NCBI GenBank assembly: GCA_038230695.1
Contig: JBBRMT010000022.1
Span: 1 to 32,319, forward strand
Length of the DNA: 32,319 nucleotides
Origin: QHBQ01 sp038230695
Lineage (GTDB): Bacteria; Chloroflexota; Chloroflexia; QHBQ01
Direction: 5' to 3'
Under the pieces are notes generated by a model. It ran no database searches and was not told the DNA's origin. It saw only the letters and a list, made by a program, of their open reading frames with translations. Below are positions 6,408-14,297 of this stretch, piece by piece. A program made the translations under genes and the position numbers. Positions within the stretch are counted from its first letter, which is position 1. Every line of letters begins with the position of its first letter.

Positions 6408-7156
6408 GCGCACCCAGCTTGCAGGTTTTCGCGCTGGACGGCTACCCGGAGGGACAGCCGGGCGACGATGTGGCCGCTCTGATCTTGCAGCTCGGCTTCG
6501 AGTTCGCCCCCGGCGACATTCTGGTGGTGACGCAGAAGATAGTGAGCAAGGCGGAGGGGCGGCTGGTAGACTTCCGCGATGTAGAGCCGTCCGACCTGGC
6601 GGTGCGCTTTGCCGCCGTCAGTGGCAAAGACCCCCGCCAGGTCGAGGTGGTGCTGCGCGAGAGCGTGCGCATCGTGCGGATGGTGCCAGCATTGGGCTTG
6701 ATCATCAGCGAGACGCGGCACGGCTTTGTCTGTGCCAACGCCGGGGTAGATCTATCTAACGTGCGTGGCTACGAGGTGGCCTGCCTGCTGCCCGTGGATT
6801 CCGATGCCTCGGCGCGGCACATCCATGAGGTGGTCAGCGCGAAAGCAGGTTTTAGCGTGCCGGTGATCATCAGCGACTCGTTTGGCCGCCCCTGGCGCAA
6901 CGGTATCGTCAACGTGGCGATTGGTGTGGCAGGGATGAACGCCATCGTGGACTATCGTGGGCAGTTTGACAGTCACGGCTACGAGATGCACGCCAGCATT
7001 ATGGCGGTGGCCGACGAGCTTGCCTGCGCGGCGGAATTGGTGATGGGCAAGATAGATGCCCGCCCCCTGGCGGTAATTCGCGGCTATCAGTATCAGCCCG
7101 CCGCTGGCACGATGCGCGATTTGCTGCTGCCACCGGAGCGGGATCTGTTCAAGTAG
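6404..7156 (+). CDS. cofE: Coenzyme F420-0:L-glutamate ligase
   Basis: CofE adds glutamate to F420-0 with GTP, producing F420-1 and longer forms. The 250-residue length and motifs fit TIGR01916: GDILVVTQKIVSKAEGR, RHGFVCANAGVDLSN, LLPVDSDASA, and ISDSFGRPWRNGIVNVAIG. It is a stand-alone CofE without the C-terminal nitroreductase domain found in mycobacterial FbiB; that domain occurs here in a separate fusion at 11183. The ATG overlaps the upstream LLM stop (ATGA), implying translational coupling. Its last 64 bp overlap the 3' end of the convergent TPR gene on the other strand. Confidence 0.95.
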   Translation: MSAPSLQVFALDGYPEGQPGDDVAALILQLGFEFAPGDILVVTQKIVSKAEGRLVDFRDVEPSDLAVRFAAVSGKDPRQVEVVLRESVRIVRMVPALGLIISETRHGFVCANAGVDLSNVRGYEVACLLPVDSDASARHIHEVVSAKAGFSVPVIISDSFGRPWRNGIVNVAIGVAGMNAIVDYRGQFDSHGYEMHASIMAVADELACAAELVMGKIDARPLAVIRGYQYQPAAGTMRDLLLPPERDLFK

Positions 7157-9036
7157 GATAAACTCAATCGCAGTAGGGGGAGGGTGTCGTCCTCAACGCC
7201 AGCGCCCTCGTCCTCGATCTCATTGATCTTCAGGCGAGTGGCAGCGGCTTCGTCGTGCAGGTGCAGCTTATCCTGTATGCTGGCGACCAGTTCGAGCGTT
7301 TCGGTTTGATCTTCGTATTCGCCGATTTCATCGTACTGCTGCGCGGCTTGCTGGTAGTATTCCAGCGCCTGCTCATCGTTGCCCAATGTCTCGTATAGTT
7401 GGCCGATGTTGACCTGCGTAACCGCTACAGTCGTTACTTCTTCGTTCTCCTCGGCCAGATTGATCACCTCATGCCAGGTCGCCAACGCCAGTTCAGGTTG
7501 CTTTAGCATTACATAAGCCTCCGCCCGATCGCGTAGCGCGGTGATACGCATCAGCGGATCATTGTTCGCTTCAGTCAGCTTGTCCAGCATGAAGCTGGTG
7601 TCGAGGGTGATATAAGGCAACCGTGCCTCCAGCGCCTGGTGGCTAAGGTGGTGCAGCAAATCTATCTTTGTGAACCCAGAGTCGGCGGCGCTGATCATAC
7701 CTTGCAACCGCTGCCAGTAGAACTCCGCATCCTGCTCCCGCCCCAGGCCACGATAAATGGCGATCAGCCAAACCAGCAACTGCGTCTGTTCGTGTCCGCT
7801 AGCGGTTTGGCCGGTTGCCTCCCAGAGTTGCTCGGTATAAGCTAGCACATCATCCCAGCGACTCAGCTTTATCCCGTCCTCGATGATGCATAGTCGCAGG
7901 CTGGGTTTAAGCGCCGGTTCGCTCACCCGCTCCATCCGTAGCAAGGTATCAAACGCCTCAGCGCCACGCACCAAATCTTCATACAACTCATTTAGCTGGG
8001 ATAGCGCACTGTAAACTCCACCATTATTCCCGCTCTGTTCGGCAAGGTCAGCCGCCCACAGCAGATATGGCACCGCTTCCTCGTTGCGTTCGGCGCTGCG
8101 ATAGAACGAAGCCACCCACATTGCGGTATCGTAATCAAGGTTGTTGATGTCTACCTGGGATGCGAGTTCGATTGCCATAGGCACGTAATCGCGGGTCCAC
8201 CTGTCGCCGAGGCGCGAAGACCCCATCACCTCGACGATTATCGCCAGTTTATCCTGCACATCGCTAGCCTCGGCGATCATCTGGTCAATCCGCGCCCGTT
8301 GCTCCGCTGCCAACGCGGGCCGTTTCAGCATCGTGTAGATGTAGGCGAGGGTCATAACTGCGCTGATGATTTCAACGCGGCTGCCAGTTTGCTCCGCCAA
8401 CTGCATCATGCGCTGCTGGTAATCGAGCGCGGGTTGGGCCTCGTCGTGAGCGATGTAATGATTGACCAACTCCTCCAGTGCGAGGATCATGCCCTGCCTA
8501 TGTTCCGCCTGCTCGAACAAGCTCAACATCTTACTATTCACCGCGACAATGTTAGCATTGCTACTAATCAGCAGTGGCACGCTCCACAGGTTCAGCTTGC
8601 CCAACAACTCGGCCATTCGCTCAAGACCGAGCTGCGGAGCGGCGGCTGGCACGAGCAGTTGAGCTAGCAAGTCGCTGCTTTGTATAAATGAAAGCCGACG
8701 CAGCTTGTCAACAAAGGTAACGCTATCCCCATTCTCCTTCACCTCGACCACCTGATCCAGCACTGCCAACGCCCCGCTATAATCGCCAGCGCGGATTAGA
8801 TACTCGAACTGGCGTTGCAAAGGGCGCAATTGTTCGATGCTGGTAGGGGAGGCGGTATGGGCATCGAGGGCGTACTGGGCGGCAAACTGGGTAGCAATCT
8901 TTCGGTTAGCCTCAGCGTGCGAGGCGACTTGCTGCTCTCGCCGCGCCAGTCGGGCGGCAATATTTTGCTGCACTTCGTAAGCCTGCTTGCCCTTTGGCGC
9001 GTTGCTGCGCTGCTTGCCCTTCTTCGCCTTACTCAT
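7093..9036 (-). CDS. TPR-repeat helical protein, function unknown
   Basis: This 647-residue cytosolic protein has a lysine-rich start (MSKAKKGKQR) and a mostly alpha-helical body. Recognisable TPR units are clearest at the C-terminus (AVTQVNIGQLYETLGNDEQ then ALEYYQQAAQQYDEIGE) and about residues 190-240. No enzymatic domain or transmembrane segment is seen, so the likely role is a protein-interaction scaffold. ATG 9036 is preferred: GGAGG lies 11 nt upstream, whereas the in-frame GTG at 9054 has none. A minus-strand promoter sits at 9096-9124. The extreme C-terminus (RLSLSYLNRSRSGG onward) is low-complexity and is encoded opposite the end of cofE. Transcripts from the two genes would be antisense over 64 bp. 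Confidence 0.85.
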   Translation of the reverse strand: MSKAKKGKQRSNAPKGKQAYEVQQNIAARLARREQQVASHAEANRKIATQFAAQYALDAHTASPTSIEQLRPLQRQFEYLIRAGDYSGALAVLDQVVEVKENGDSVTFVDKLRRLSFIQSSDLLAQLLVPAAAPQLGLERMAELLGKLNLWSVPLLISSNANIVAVNSKMLSLFEQAEHRQGMILALEELVNHYIAHDEAQPALDYQQRMMQLAEQTGSRVEIISAVMTLAYIYTMLKRPALAAEQRARIDQMIAEASDVQDKLAIIVEVMGSSRLGDRWTRDYVPMAIELASQVDINNLDYDTAMWVASFYRSAERNEEAVPYLLWAADLAEQSGNNGGVYSALSQLNELYEDLVRGAEAFDTLLRMERVSEPALKPSLRLCIIEDGIKLSRWDDVLAYTEQLWEATGQTASGHEQTQLLVWLIAIYRGLGREQDAEFYWQRLQGMISAADSGFTKIDLLHHLSHQALEARLPYITLDTSFMLDKLTEANNDPLMRITALRDRAEAYVMLKQPELALATWHEVINLAEENEEVTTVAVTQVNIGQLYETLGNDEQALEYYQQAAQQYDEIGEYEDQTETLELVASIQDKLHLHDEAAATRLKINEIEDEGAGVEDDTLPLLRLSLSYLNRSRSGGSSKSRIVPAAG

Positions 9037-9095
9037 CTCTGCTTCATCCTCCACAACAAAGTGACGTTATCGCCAACCTCTGGCAGTGTGGCAAC

Positions 9096-9124
9096 ATTCT
9101 ACCAAAGTTGCGATGGGATGGCAA
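9096..9124 (-). promoter_or_regulatory. Promoter of the TPR gene
   Basis: Read on the minus strand: TTGCCA (9124-9119), a 17-bp spacer, and TAGAAT (9101-9096) with an extended TGG. It lies 60 bp upstream of the ATG and is divergent from the promoter at 9143-9172. Confidence 0.6.
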
Positions 9125-9142
9125 CAATAGCCACGCATCAGC

Positions 9143-9172
9143 TTGACCCTGACGCATTGCAGGCACTATAAT
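9143..9172 (+). promoter_or_regulatory. Promoter of the F420-dependent G6PDH-like gene
   Basis: TTGACC (9143-9148), an 18-bp spacer, and consensus TATAAT (9167-9172). About 60 nt of leader precede the AAAGGAG site (9221-9227) and ATG 9239. Confidence 0.65.
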
Positions 9173-9238
9173 AGCCTTGACTGTAAGACCAGGTGTTGAC
9201 CGATATAAAAGGATGCACATAAAGGAGCGTAATCAGAA

Positions 9239-10231
9239 ATGGGTACAATAGGATATGCGGCGATGTTCGAGCAGTTTACCCCTACCGACCTGCTGAAGTA
9301 TTGCCAGCAGGCCGAGGCGGATGGTTGGGGCGCGGTGATGGCCTCCGATCACTTTCACCCCTGGGTGCCATCGCAGGGGCAGGCCGGGTTCGTCTGGGCC
9401 TGGATGGGCGCATTGGGCGCTACCACCAGGCTGCGCTTCGGCACCGGCGTAACTCCGCCCGGCTATCGCTACCACCCAGCGATTATCGCACAGGCGGCGG
9501 CTACGTTGGAGGCGATGTTCCCGGGCCGCTTCTATCTCGGTCTGGGCGCGGGCGAGGCGCTCAACGAGCATATCACCGGCAACTACTGGCCGGAAGCGCC
9601 GGTGCGAGGGGAGATGCTGGGCGAGGCCATCGAGGTGATCCGCAAGCTGTTCAGCGGCAAACTGGTGAAGTATAGCGGCACTTACTTCAAGCTAGAGAGC
9701 GCGAAACTGTACACATTGCCACCCGCGCCGCCCCCTATTTATGTGGCGACCAGCGGGCCGATCAACGCCGAGCGCACCGGCAAGACCTGCGACGGCATGA
9801 TCACGGTGGGCGCGGCGGACGAGAAAATCAAGATGCTGATCGAGCGATTCGAGAAGGGCGCACGCGAGGCGGGCAAGGATGCCGCTGCCATGCCGCGCAT
9901 CCTGCAACTGCACGTCAGTTGGGCGGACAGTGATGCAGCGGCCACCGAGCAGGCGGTGCGCGAGTGGCCCAACGGGGGGATGAACTTCCCGAAAGGTGAT
10001 ATTCGCAACCCCGAAGACTTCGAGGCAATGACCAAACTGGTACGCGCTGAGAACTTTGTGGGTCGCGTGTTCATGTCCGCTGATTTGGCCGCCCATGCGG
10101 CCCACATTCAGCACTTCATTGACCTGGGTTTCACCGAGGTCTATGTCCATAACGTAGGCCGCAACCAGGAGGCGTTCATCAGCGCCTATGGCCGCGAGGT
10201 TATCCCCAACCTGAAATGGCCTACAGCCTAG
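9239..10231 (+). CDS. F420-dependent oxidoreductase, glucose-6-phosphate dehydrogenase (FGD)-like family
   Basis: This 330-residue LLM-fold enzyme resembles mycobacterial Fgd1 along its length. Shared features include the opening GYAAMFEQFTP (Fgd1 has GYKASAEQFAP), MASDHFHPW with H38 and W42 at the Fgd catalytic His/Trp positions, and GLGAGEALNEHITG with E106 at the catalytic Glu position. Fgd oxidises glucose-6-phosphate and reduces F420, supplying F420H2. This family (TIGR03557) also contains enzymes for other substrates, and the phosphate-binding Lys/Arg residues of Fgd1 cannot be placed with confidence here, so the substrate is open. It has its own promoter. A 7-bp tandem array begins on the last base of its stop codon. 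Confidence 0.87.
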   Translation: MGTIGYAAMFEQFTPTDLLKYCQQAEADGWGAVMASDHFHPWVPSQGQAGFVWAWMGALGATTRLRFGTGVTPPGYRYHPAIIAQAAATLEAMFPGRFYLGLGAGEALNEHITGNYWPEAPVRGEMLGEAIEVIRKLFSGKLVKYSGTYFKLESAKLYTLPPAPPPIYVATSGPINAERTGKTCDGMITVGAADEKIKMLIERFEKGAREAGKDAAAMPRILQLHVSWADSDAAATEQAVREWPNGGMNFPKGDIRNPEDFEAMTKLVRAENFVGRVFMSADLAAHAAHIQHFIDLGFTEVYVHNVGRNQEAFISAYGREVIPNLKWPTA

Positions 10232-10258
10232 TGCTGAGTGCTGAGTGCTGAGTGCTGA
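10231..10258. repeat. Heptamer tandem array, unit GTGCTGA x4
   Basis: Four exact copies starting at the G of the upstream TAG stop codon. The unit recurs singly at 22624-22630 and inverted as CTCAGCA in the array at 19552-19586. Confidence 0.92.
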
Positions 10259-10326
10259 GTATCTCTAATATTCTACACTCTACATTCCCGGCCCCCAACC
10301 TTTTGCCCCACAAGGAGATAATATAT

Positions 10327-11190
10327 ATGACAAGTCCACGTCAGCCTTTGCGCTTCGGTGTGCTGATCGCCCAGCATCAGCGCGACTGGCAGTTTCTGCT
10401 CGATGGCTTCAAGCTGGCCGACGAGTTCGGCCTGGATTCAGCCTGGGTGTTTGACCACTTCATCCCCCTCTATGGCAGCGAGGATGGGCCGTGTCTCGAT
10501 GGATGGACGCTGATGGCGGGACTGGCGGCGCATACCAGCCGAGTGCGCGTCGGCATTCTGGTGACGGGTAACACCTATCGCAACCCTGCTGTGCTAGCGA
10601 AGCAGGCAGTGACGGTTGACACCATCAGCGGGGGCAGGCTCAACTTCGGGGTGGGCGCGGGCTGGTTCGAGCGAGAACACGATGCTTACGGCATCACCTT
10701 CCCGCCATTGAAGGAACGAGTGGAGCGATTTGCCGAGGCGATGGCGGTGATTGACAGCCTGATGCAGAACCAGCATAGCAACTTTGAGGGTAAATACTAT
10801 AAGCTGCACGAAGCGCCCTTTGCGCCAAAGCCAGCGCAGCACATCCCCATCGTGATTGGCGCAAGTGGGCCGAAGATGCTCAAGATCGTGGCGCAGTATG
10901 CCGATATATGGGATACGTTGGGCGGCGAAACCTCGACTGAGCAAGTGAGCGCAATGTCCGCGCAGGTGGAGCAGAATTGCCGAGCGATTGGCCGCGACCC
11001 GCTCAACATTTGCTGGCAGCTTTCGGCAGGCGGGCATAACCTTGAGAACATAGATACCTTCCGCCGCTTCGTCGCTGATTACAGTGCGGTGGGCATCAGC
11101 GATTTTGTGTTCGACCTACCGGAGCGCGAACACTGGGACACGGTGCGCCGCATCGCCAGCGAGGTGATACCGGAGTTGCGCCATGGTTGA
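10327..11190 (+). CDS. LLM-class F420-dependent oxidoreductase 2
   Basis: This 287-residue luciferase-fold protein has LRFGVLIAQ, WVFDHFIPL, VRVGILVTGNTYRNPA, GGRLNFGVGAGWFEREH and IPIVIGASGPKMLKIVAQYADIWD, the same order of landmarks as LLM gene 1 but with clearly different sequence. ATG 10327 is chosen because AAGGAG lies at 10312-10317; the longer in-frame start at 10252 falls inside the heptamer array. The stop overlaps the ATG of the PPOX/FbiB-C fusion by 8 bp (11183-11190), so the two are translationally coupled and probably act on linked steps or share F420. The substrate is unknown. Confidence 0.87.
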   Translation: MTSPRQPLRFGVLIAQHQRDWQFLLDGFKLADEFGLDSAWVFDHFIPLYGSEDGPCLDGWTLMAGLAAHTSRVRVGILVTGNTYRNPAVLAKQAVTVDTISGGRLNFGVGAGWFEREHDAYGITFPPLKERVERFAEAMAVIDSLMQNQHSNFEGKYYKLHEAPFAPKPAQHIPIVIGASGPKMLKIVAQYADIWDTLGGETSTEQVSAMSAQVEQNCRAIGRDPLNICWQLSAGGHNLENIDTFRRFVADYSAVGISDFVFDLPEREHWDTVRRIASEVIPELRHG

Positions 11191-12394
11191 TCCGCTCGAC
11201 CCTCGCGCCGCTGCACTGGTGCAGGCGGCGCGGGTGGCCCGCTTCGCTACCACCAACCAGCGTGGCAACCCCCATATCGTGCCGGTCTGCTTTGCCTGGG
11301 ATGAAGAACGCGCCTACATTGCGCTGGATGAGAAGCCCAAGCGGGTCGCGCCTATTGAGTTGCAGCGAGTGCGTAACCTGCTCGCCAACCCTGAAGCCGC
11401 CCTGCTTGTAGACTATTATAGTGATGACTGGCGCAGGCTGGCGTGGGTGCAGATGCGGGGGCAGGCTACGTTGCTGGAGGTGGACAGCGCAGATCATCAA
11501 GCAGCAGTAGCCGCGTTGCGCGACAAATATCCGCAGTATCGGACAATGGCGATTGAGCGACAGCCGGTGATCGCGCTCACCCCGCAGCGGCTACGTAGCT
11601 GGTTCGCGTCCGCCGAGCTATCGGTTGACGAAATCGTGCGCCCCGCGCTGCCCTGGCCTGCGCTGGTGCGGGGGCGACGCTCAGTACGACAGTACACTGA
11701 CCGTCCGGTAGAGCGGGAAGTGGTGGAGCAGCTAATCGAGGCGGGCGGCTGGGCGCCATCGCCGCATGGTCGCCAGCCCTGGCGCTTCGCGGTGATCACC
11801 AGCGCGGCGGTGAAGGCGCGGTTGGCTGAGGCGATGGGCGTGGAGTGGCGGCGCAATCTGGCAATGGATGGCGAGGACGCAGCGGTAGTCAACCTGCGGC
11901 TGGCGAAGTCCCGCGCCCGCATCCTCGGCGCTCCTATGATCATTGTCCCCTGCCTCTACTTGGCGGAACTTGATGTCTACCCCGACCTACAGCGGCAGGC
12001 GGCGGAGGCGACTATGGCGGTGCAGAGCATTGGCGCAGCGGCGCAGAACATCCTGCTCACCGCCTACGCGCTGGGGCTGGACGGTGGCTGGGTCTGCGCT
12101 CCGCTTTTTTGCCCTGATGTGGTGGTTGCCGCATTGGGGCTTGCAACCAACTGGCAGCCCCATGCGTTGCTAACTATAGGCTACGCCGCCGCCGATCCAA
12201 AGCGTCGTCCGCGCAAGCCGCTGGACGAACTGGCGGTCTGGTTCGAGTTACGTAAGGGACATTTCATCGTTATAAACGTATACGGGTGCGCGTCACGTTC
12301 TTGCATACCCAAACCAGGGCGGACGCAATCCGCCCCTACGCCACACATACGTTGCAAGAATGTGACGCACACCCAACGTATACAGAATCATTGA
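11183..12394 (+). CDS. Fusion of PPOX-class F420-binding domain and FbiB C-terminal-type nitroreductase
   Basis: Residues 1 to about 135 match the Rv0121-type PPOX F420-dependent split-barrel family (TIGR03668): VARFATTNQRGNPHIVPV, LDEKPKR and VDYYSDDWRRLAWVQ. Residues from about 160 to 355 match the FMN-binding C-terminal domain of FbiB: RGRRSVRQYTDRPV, WAPSPHGRQPWRF, AEATMAVQSIGAAAQNILL and GLDGGWVCAPLF. In mycobacteria this domain reduces dehydro-F420-0 to F420-0. Stand-alone cofE lies upstream, so the fusion is the best candidate here for that step; the PPOX half may bind the product or another F420 substrate. GGAG at 11172-11175 precedes the ATG. The last ~37 residues (from about INVYGCAS) are basic, Cys/Pro-rich and encoded by a palindromic element, so they are probably not native. 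Confidence 0.87.
   Translation: MVDPLDPRAAALVQAARVARFATTNQRGNPHIVPVCFAWDEERAYIALDEKPKRVAPIELQRVRNLLANPEAALLVDYYSDDWRRLAWVQMRGQATLLEVDSADHQAAVAALRDKYPQYRTMAIERQPVIALTPQRLRSWFASAELSVDEIVRPALPWPALVRGRRSVRQYTDRPVEREVVEQLIEAGGWAPSPHGRQPWRFAVITSAAVKARLAEAMGVEWRRNLAMDGEDAAVVNLRLAKSRARILGAPMIIVPCLYLAELDVYPDLQRQAAEATMAVQSIGAAAQNILLTAYALGLDGGWVCAPLFCPDVVVAALGLATNWQPHALLTIGYAAADPKRRPRKPLDELAVWFELRKGHFIVINVYGCASRSCIPKPGRTQSAPTPHIRCKNVTHTQRIQNH
12278..12383. repeat. MITE-like palindromic element with ~30-bp imperfect terminal inverted repeats
   Basis: The left arm (GTATAC, GGGTGCGCGTCAC, TTCTTGCA) is repeated inverted on the right (TGCAAGAATGTGACGCAC, ACCC, GTATAC) with two mismatches and a 3-bp gap. An inner perfect hairpin GGGCGGA (12317-12323)/TCCGCCC (12329-12335) sits near the centre. 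The core 12304-12370 is homologous to 30369-30434 in opposite orientation. No transposase is encoded; if mobile it would need one in trans. It forms the 3' end of the PPOX fusion gene. Confidence 0.75.
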
Positions 12395-12419
12395 TTGTTT
12401 GCTCGTGCTGTGTTATAAT
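12391..12419 (+). promoter_or_regulatory. Promoter of the L,D-transpeptidase gene
   Basis: TTGATT (12391-12396), a 17-bp spacer, and TATAAT (12414-12419) with an extended TGT. It starts 8 bp after the palindromic element and overlaps the end of the PPOX fusion frame. Confidence 0.65.
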
Positions 12420-12461
12420 GAACCACGACAACTAGGGTCATAGTAATCAGGGAGGACGGCA

Positions 12462-13595
12462 ATGCAGAAGCATCAAAAACTCTATCACGGCGCAGGGGGC
12501 GGGCTGCTCATCCTGGCGCTGCTAATTGGTTCCATCGCGCTCGGCTCGTCTAGCCACGCTCAGATAGCAGGGTTCGCCATCGGGCAGCAGGTCAGTTCGA
12601 CGGTTGACCTGTATATGCACAGTGGCGACGGCATGAGCTACCCAAACGTTACCATCATGAAGCAAGGTCAACCCGCCACTGTTACGGGTGCGCCTAGCTA
12701 CGAGTGGTATCCAGTCGATTATCAGGGCATTAGCGGCTGGGCGGCGGGCAGCTACCTGCAAGCCTATAGCGGCACGCCCCCGCCTACTACCCCAGCCAGC
12801 TCCCCCGCTGCGTCCAATCAGCCGACCCAGCAGCCTCCCGCGCCTGCTGCCACCGCAGTGCCAACTTCTACAGCCACCCCGGTGCCGCAGATTGTCACCA
12901 CCACGATCAAAACTGAGTATCCCTACCGCGTTCCCACCGTAGCAAACGCGCAAGGCATCATGCTGGGAGTGATGAAGGGCGGCAATATCCGCGTCGCGCC
13001 TAATTCCAACGCAGCGCTGATTACCTGGTGGGGATATGGTCGCAAGGTGATGGTTTATGGCTCCGTTACTGGCACGAGCGTATATGGCAACAACGTTTGG
13101 TACATTGTGGGCAAGCCGCCGGAGCGGGATCAGGTCTACTACGTCCATTCCAGCCTGGTCACGCTGATTGAGCCAATCGTGGTGCCACAGCCACAATACC
13201 GGATGAGCGGCCACTGGATTGATGTCAACCTAACCCAGCAGAGCCTGACCGCCTTCGACGGCCAGACTGAGGTGATGCACACCCTGATCAGCAGCGGCGC
13301 GTTCACCCATACCACCGATGTTGGCTACTGGAAGATCTACTATCGGCTGGAGAAACAGGAGATGAAGAACCCTGACCCCGGTTCGGGACCAGGTGTGCCT
13401 GGCTGGTATGATCTCAAGGACGTGCCTTATCCTCAATATTTCAACCCCAGCGGTGAGGCTCTCCACGGCACCTTCTGGCACGATAACTTCGGCACGAAGA
13501 TGAGCCACGGCTGCGTCAACATGACTACCCCAGCGGCCAAGTGGATATACTACAACTTCACTGACATCGGCACGACTGTGTTCGTTCACTTCTGA
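12462..13595 (+). CDS. Secreted SH3-domain L,D-transpeptidase (YkuD)
   Basis: This 377-residue exported cell-wall enzyme starts with a signal peptide (residues 1 to about 34, ending SSSHAQ). An SH3-like domain follows (about 40-102, ending GWAAGSYLQ), then a Pro/Thr/Ala-rich linker (about 105-145), a second SH3-like stretch (about 160-240), and the C-terminal YkuD domain (about 248-377). The catalytic motif is complete: H335 in LHGTFWH, and SHGCVNM with H349-G-C351 as His and nucleophile. YkuD enzymes form 3-3 crosslinks or attach proteins to peptidoglycan. A GGGAGG ribosome site and a strong promoter precede it. A heptamer array and a GC-rich hairpin follow the stop. Confidence 0.93.
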   Translation: MQKHQKLYHGAGGGLLILALLIGSIALGSSSHAQIAGFAIGQQVSSTVDLYMHSGDGMSYPNVTIMKQGQPATVTGAPSYEWYPVDYQGISGWAAGSYLQAYSGTPPPTTPASSPAASNQPTQQPPAPAATAVPTSTATPVPQIVTTTIKTEYPYRVPTVANAQGIMLGVMKGGNIRVAPNSNAALITWWGYGRKVMVYGSVTGTSVYGNNVWYIVGKPPERDQVYYVHSSLVTLIEPIVVPQPQYRMSGHWIDVNLTQQSLTAFDGQTEVMHTLISSGAFTHTTDVGYWKIYYRLEKQEMKNPDPGSGPGVPGWYDLKDVPYPQYFNPSGEALHGTFWHDNFGTKMSHGCVNMTTPAAKWIYYNFTDIGTTVFVHF

Positions 13596-13600
13596 CCATT

Positions 13601-13628
13601 GCAGATTGTAGATTGTAGATTGCAGATT
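13601..13628. repeat. Heptamer tandem array, unit GYAGATT x4
   Basis: Order GCAGATT, GTAGATT, GTAGATT, GCAGATT, starting 5 bp after the transpeptidase stop and abutting the terminator hairpin at 13629. GTAGATT is the reverse complement of the array unit at 3481-3508. Confidence 0.92.
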
Positions 13629-13655
13629 GGGGCTGGCGCGATATGCGCCAGCCCC
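13629..13655. terminator. Strong hairpin between convergent genes (probable bidirectional terminator)
   Basis: A perfect 11-bp stem, GGGGCTGGCGC (13629-13639) with GCGCCAGCCCC (13645-13655), and a 5-nt GATAT loop. It lies between the transpeptidase and the convergent Maf stop codon. No clear T run follows on either strand, so termination efficiency is uncertain. Confidence 0.6.
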
Positions 13656-13656
13656 A

Positions 13657-14295
13657 TCACATGATCATCGAGCTTGCCAGCGGGCAGTGGTTGCCATATG
13701 CGTTGCAGAGAGCCAGGGCAGTGACATCAGGCTGCAGACCGATGTTGCGGAGCGCGAGATAGACAACGCAAAGCGGCAAGCCGACCACGTTGGTGTAGCA
13801 GCCGACTATCGCAGCAACCGGGTGGAAGTCGTGGTACTGGATGGCGTAGCCGCCCGCTTTGTCCAGCGGGTCGCCGCTGACGACGTAGGATTCAATTTCA
13901 GCATCGCCGTATTCGCGCATCCGCACCGTAGTGCTGACAACGGTTAGTTCGGTTGCGCCGGGGCGACGGAGGGCAACGGCGGTGATTACCTGGTGGGTGC
14001 GCCCATGCAGGCGGCGCAACATCTCGCGGGCGGCATCTAGGTGGGGCGGCTTGCCGAGGATGGTACTGGGCGGATCTATCACCAACGTATCGGCGGCGAG
14101 GACGATGGCGGTGGGGAATCGAGCGGCGATTACGTCAGCCTTGGCCGAGGCCAGGCGCATAACGGCGGGATGGGGCAGTTCGCCAGCAAGCAACGTTTCA
14201 TCAATGTCGGCGGGATGAACGGTGAAAGGGAGGCCCAGCGCGGCCAGCAGTTCACGGCGACGGGGCGATGATGAGGCCAGTATAAGGTCGGCCAC
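13657..14295 (-). CDS. maf: Maf-family nucleoside triphosphate pyrophosphatase
   Basis: Maf proteins hydrolyse non-canonical or modified nucleoside triphosphates (dTTP/UTP or m7GTP class) to monophosphates. The 212-residue product has the N-terminal signature LILASSSPRRRELL, an active-site D69 in VLAADTLV, a DAAREMLRRLHGRTHQVITAV stretch, and DKAGGYAIQ, the usual Maf fingerprint of the YhdE (dTTP/UTP) type. The start is GTG 14295, two bases after the histidine-kinase stop and without a good ribosome site, so translation is probably coupled to the kinase. The C-terminal tail (about 15 residues after VTALALC) is longer than usual for the family. Confidence 0.93.
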   Translation of the reverse strand: MADLILASSSPRRRELLAALGLPFTVHPADIDETLLAGELPHPAVMRLASAKADVIAARFPTAIVLAADTLVIDPPSTILGKPPHLDAAREMLRRLHGRTHQVITAVALRRPGATELTVVSTTVRMREYGDAEIESYVVSGDPLDKAGGYAIQYHDFHPVAAIVGCYTNVVGLPLCVVYLALRNIGLQPDVTALALCNAYGNHCPLASSMIM

Positions 14296-14297
14296 CG

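Noticed and set aside
5535..6413. 292-residue minus-strand frame
   Set aside because: Antisense to the LLM oxidoreductase, which has full family motifs. The minus product has no recognisable domain.
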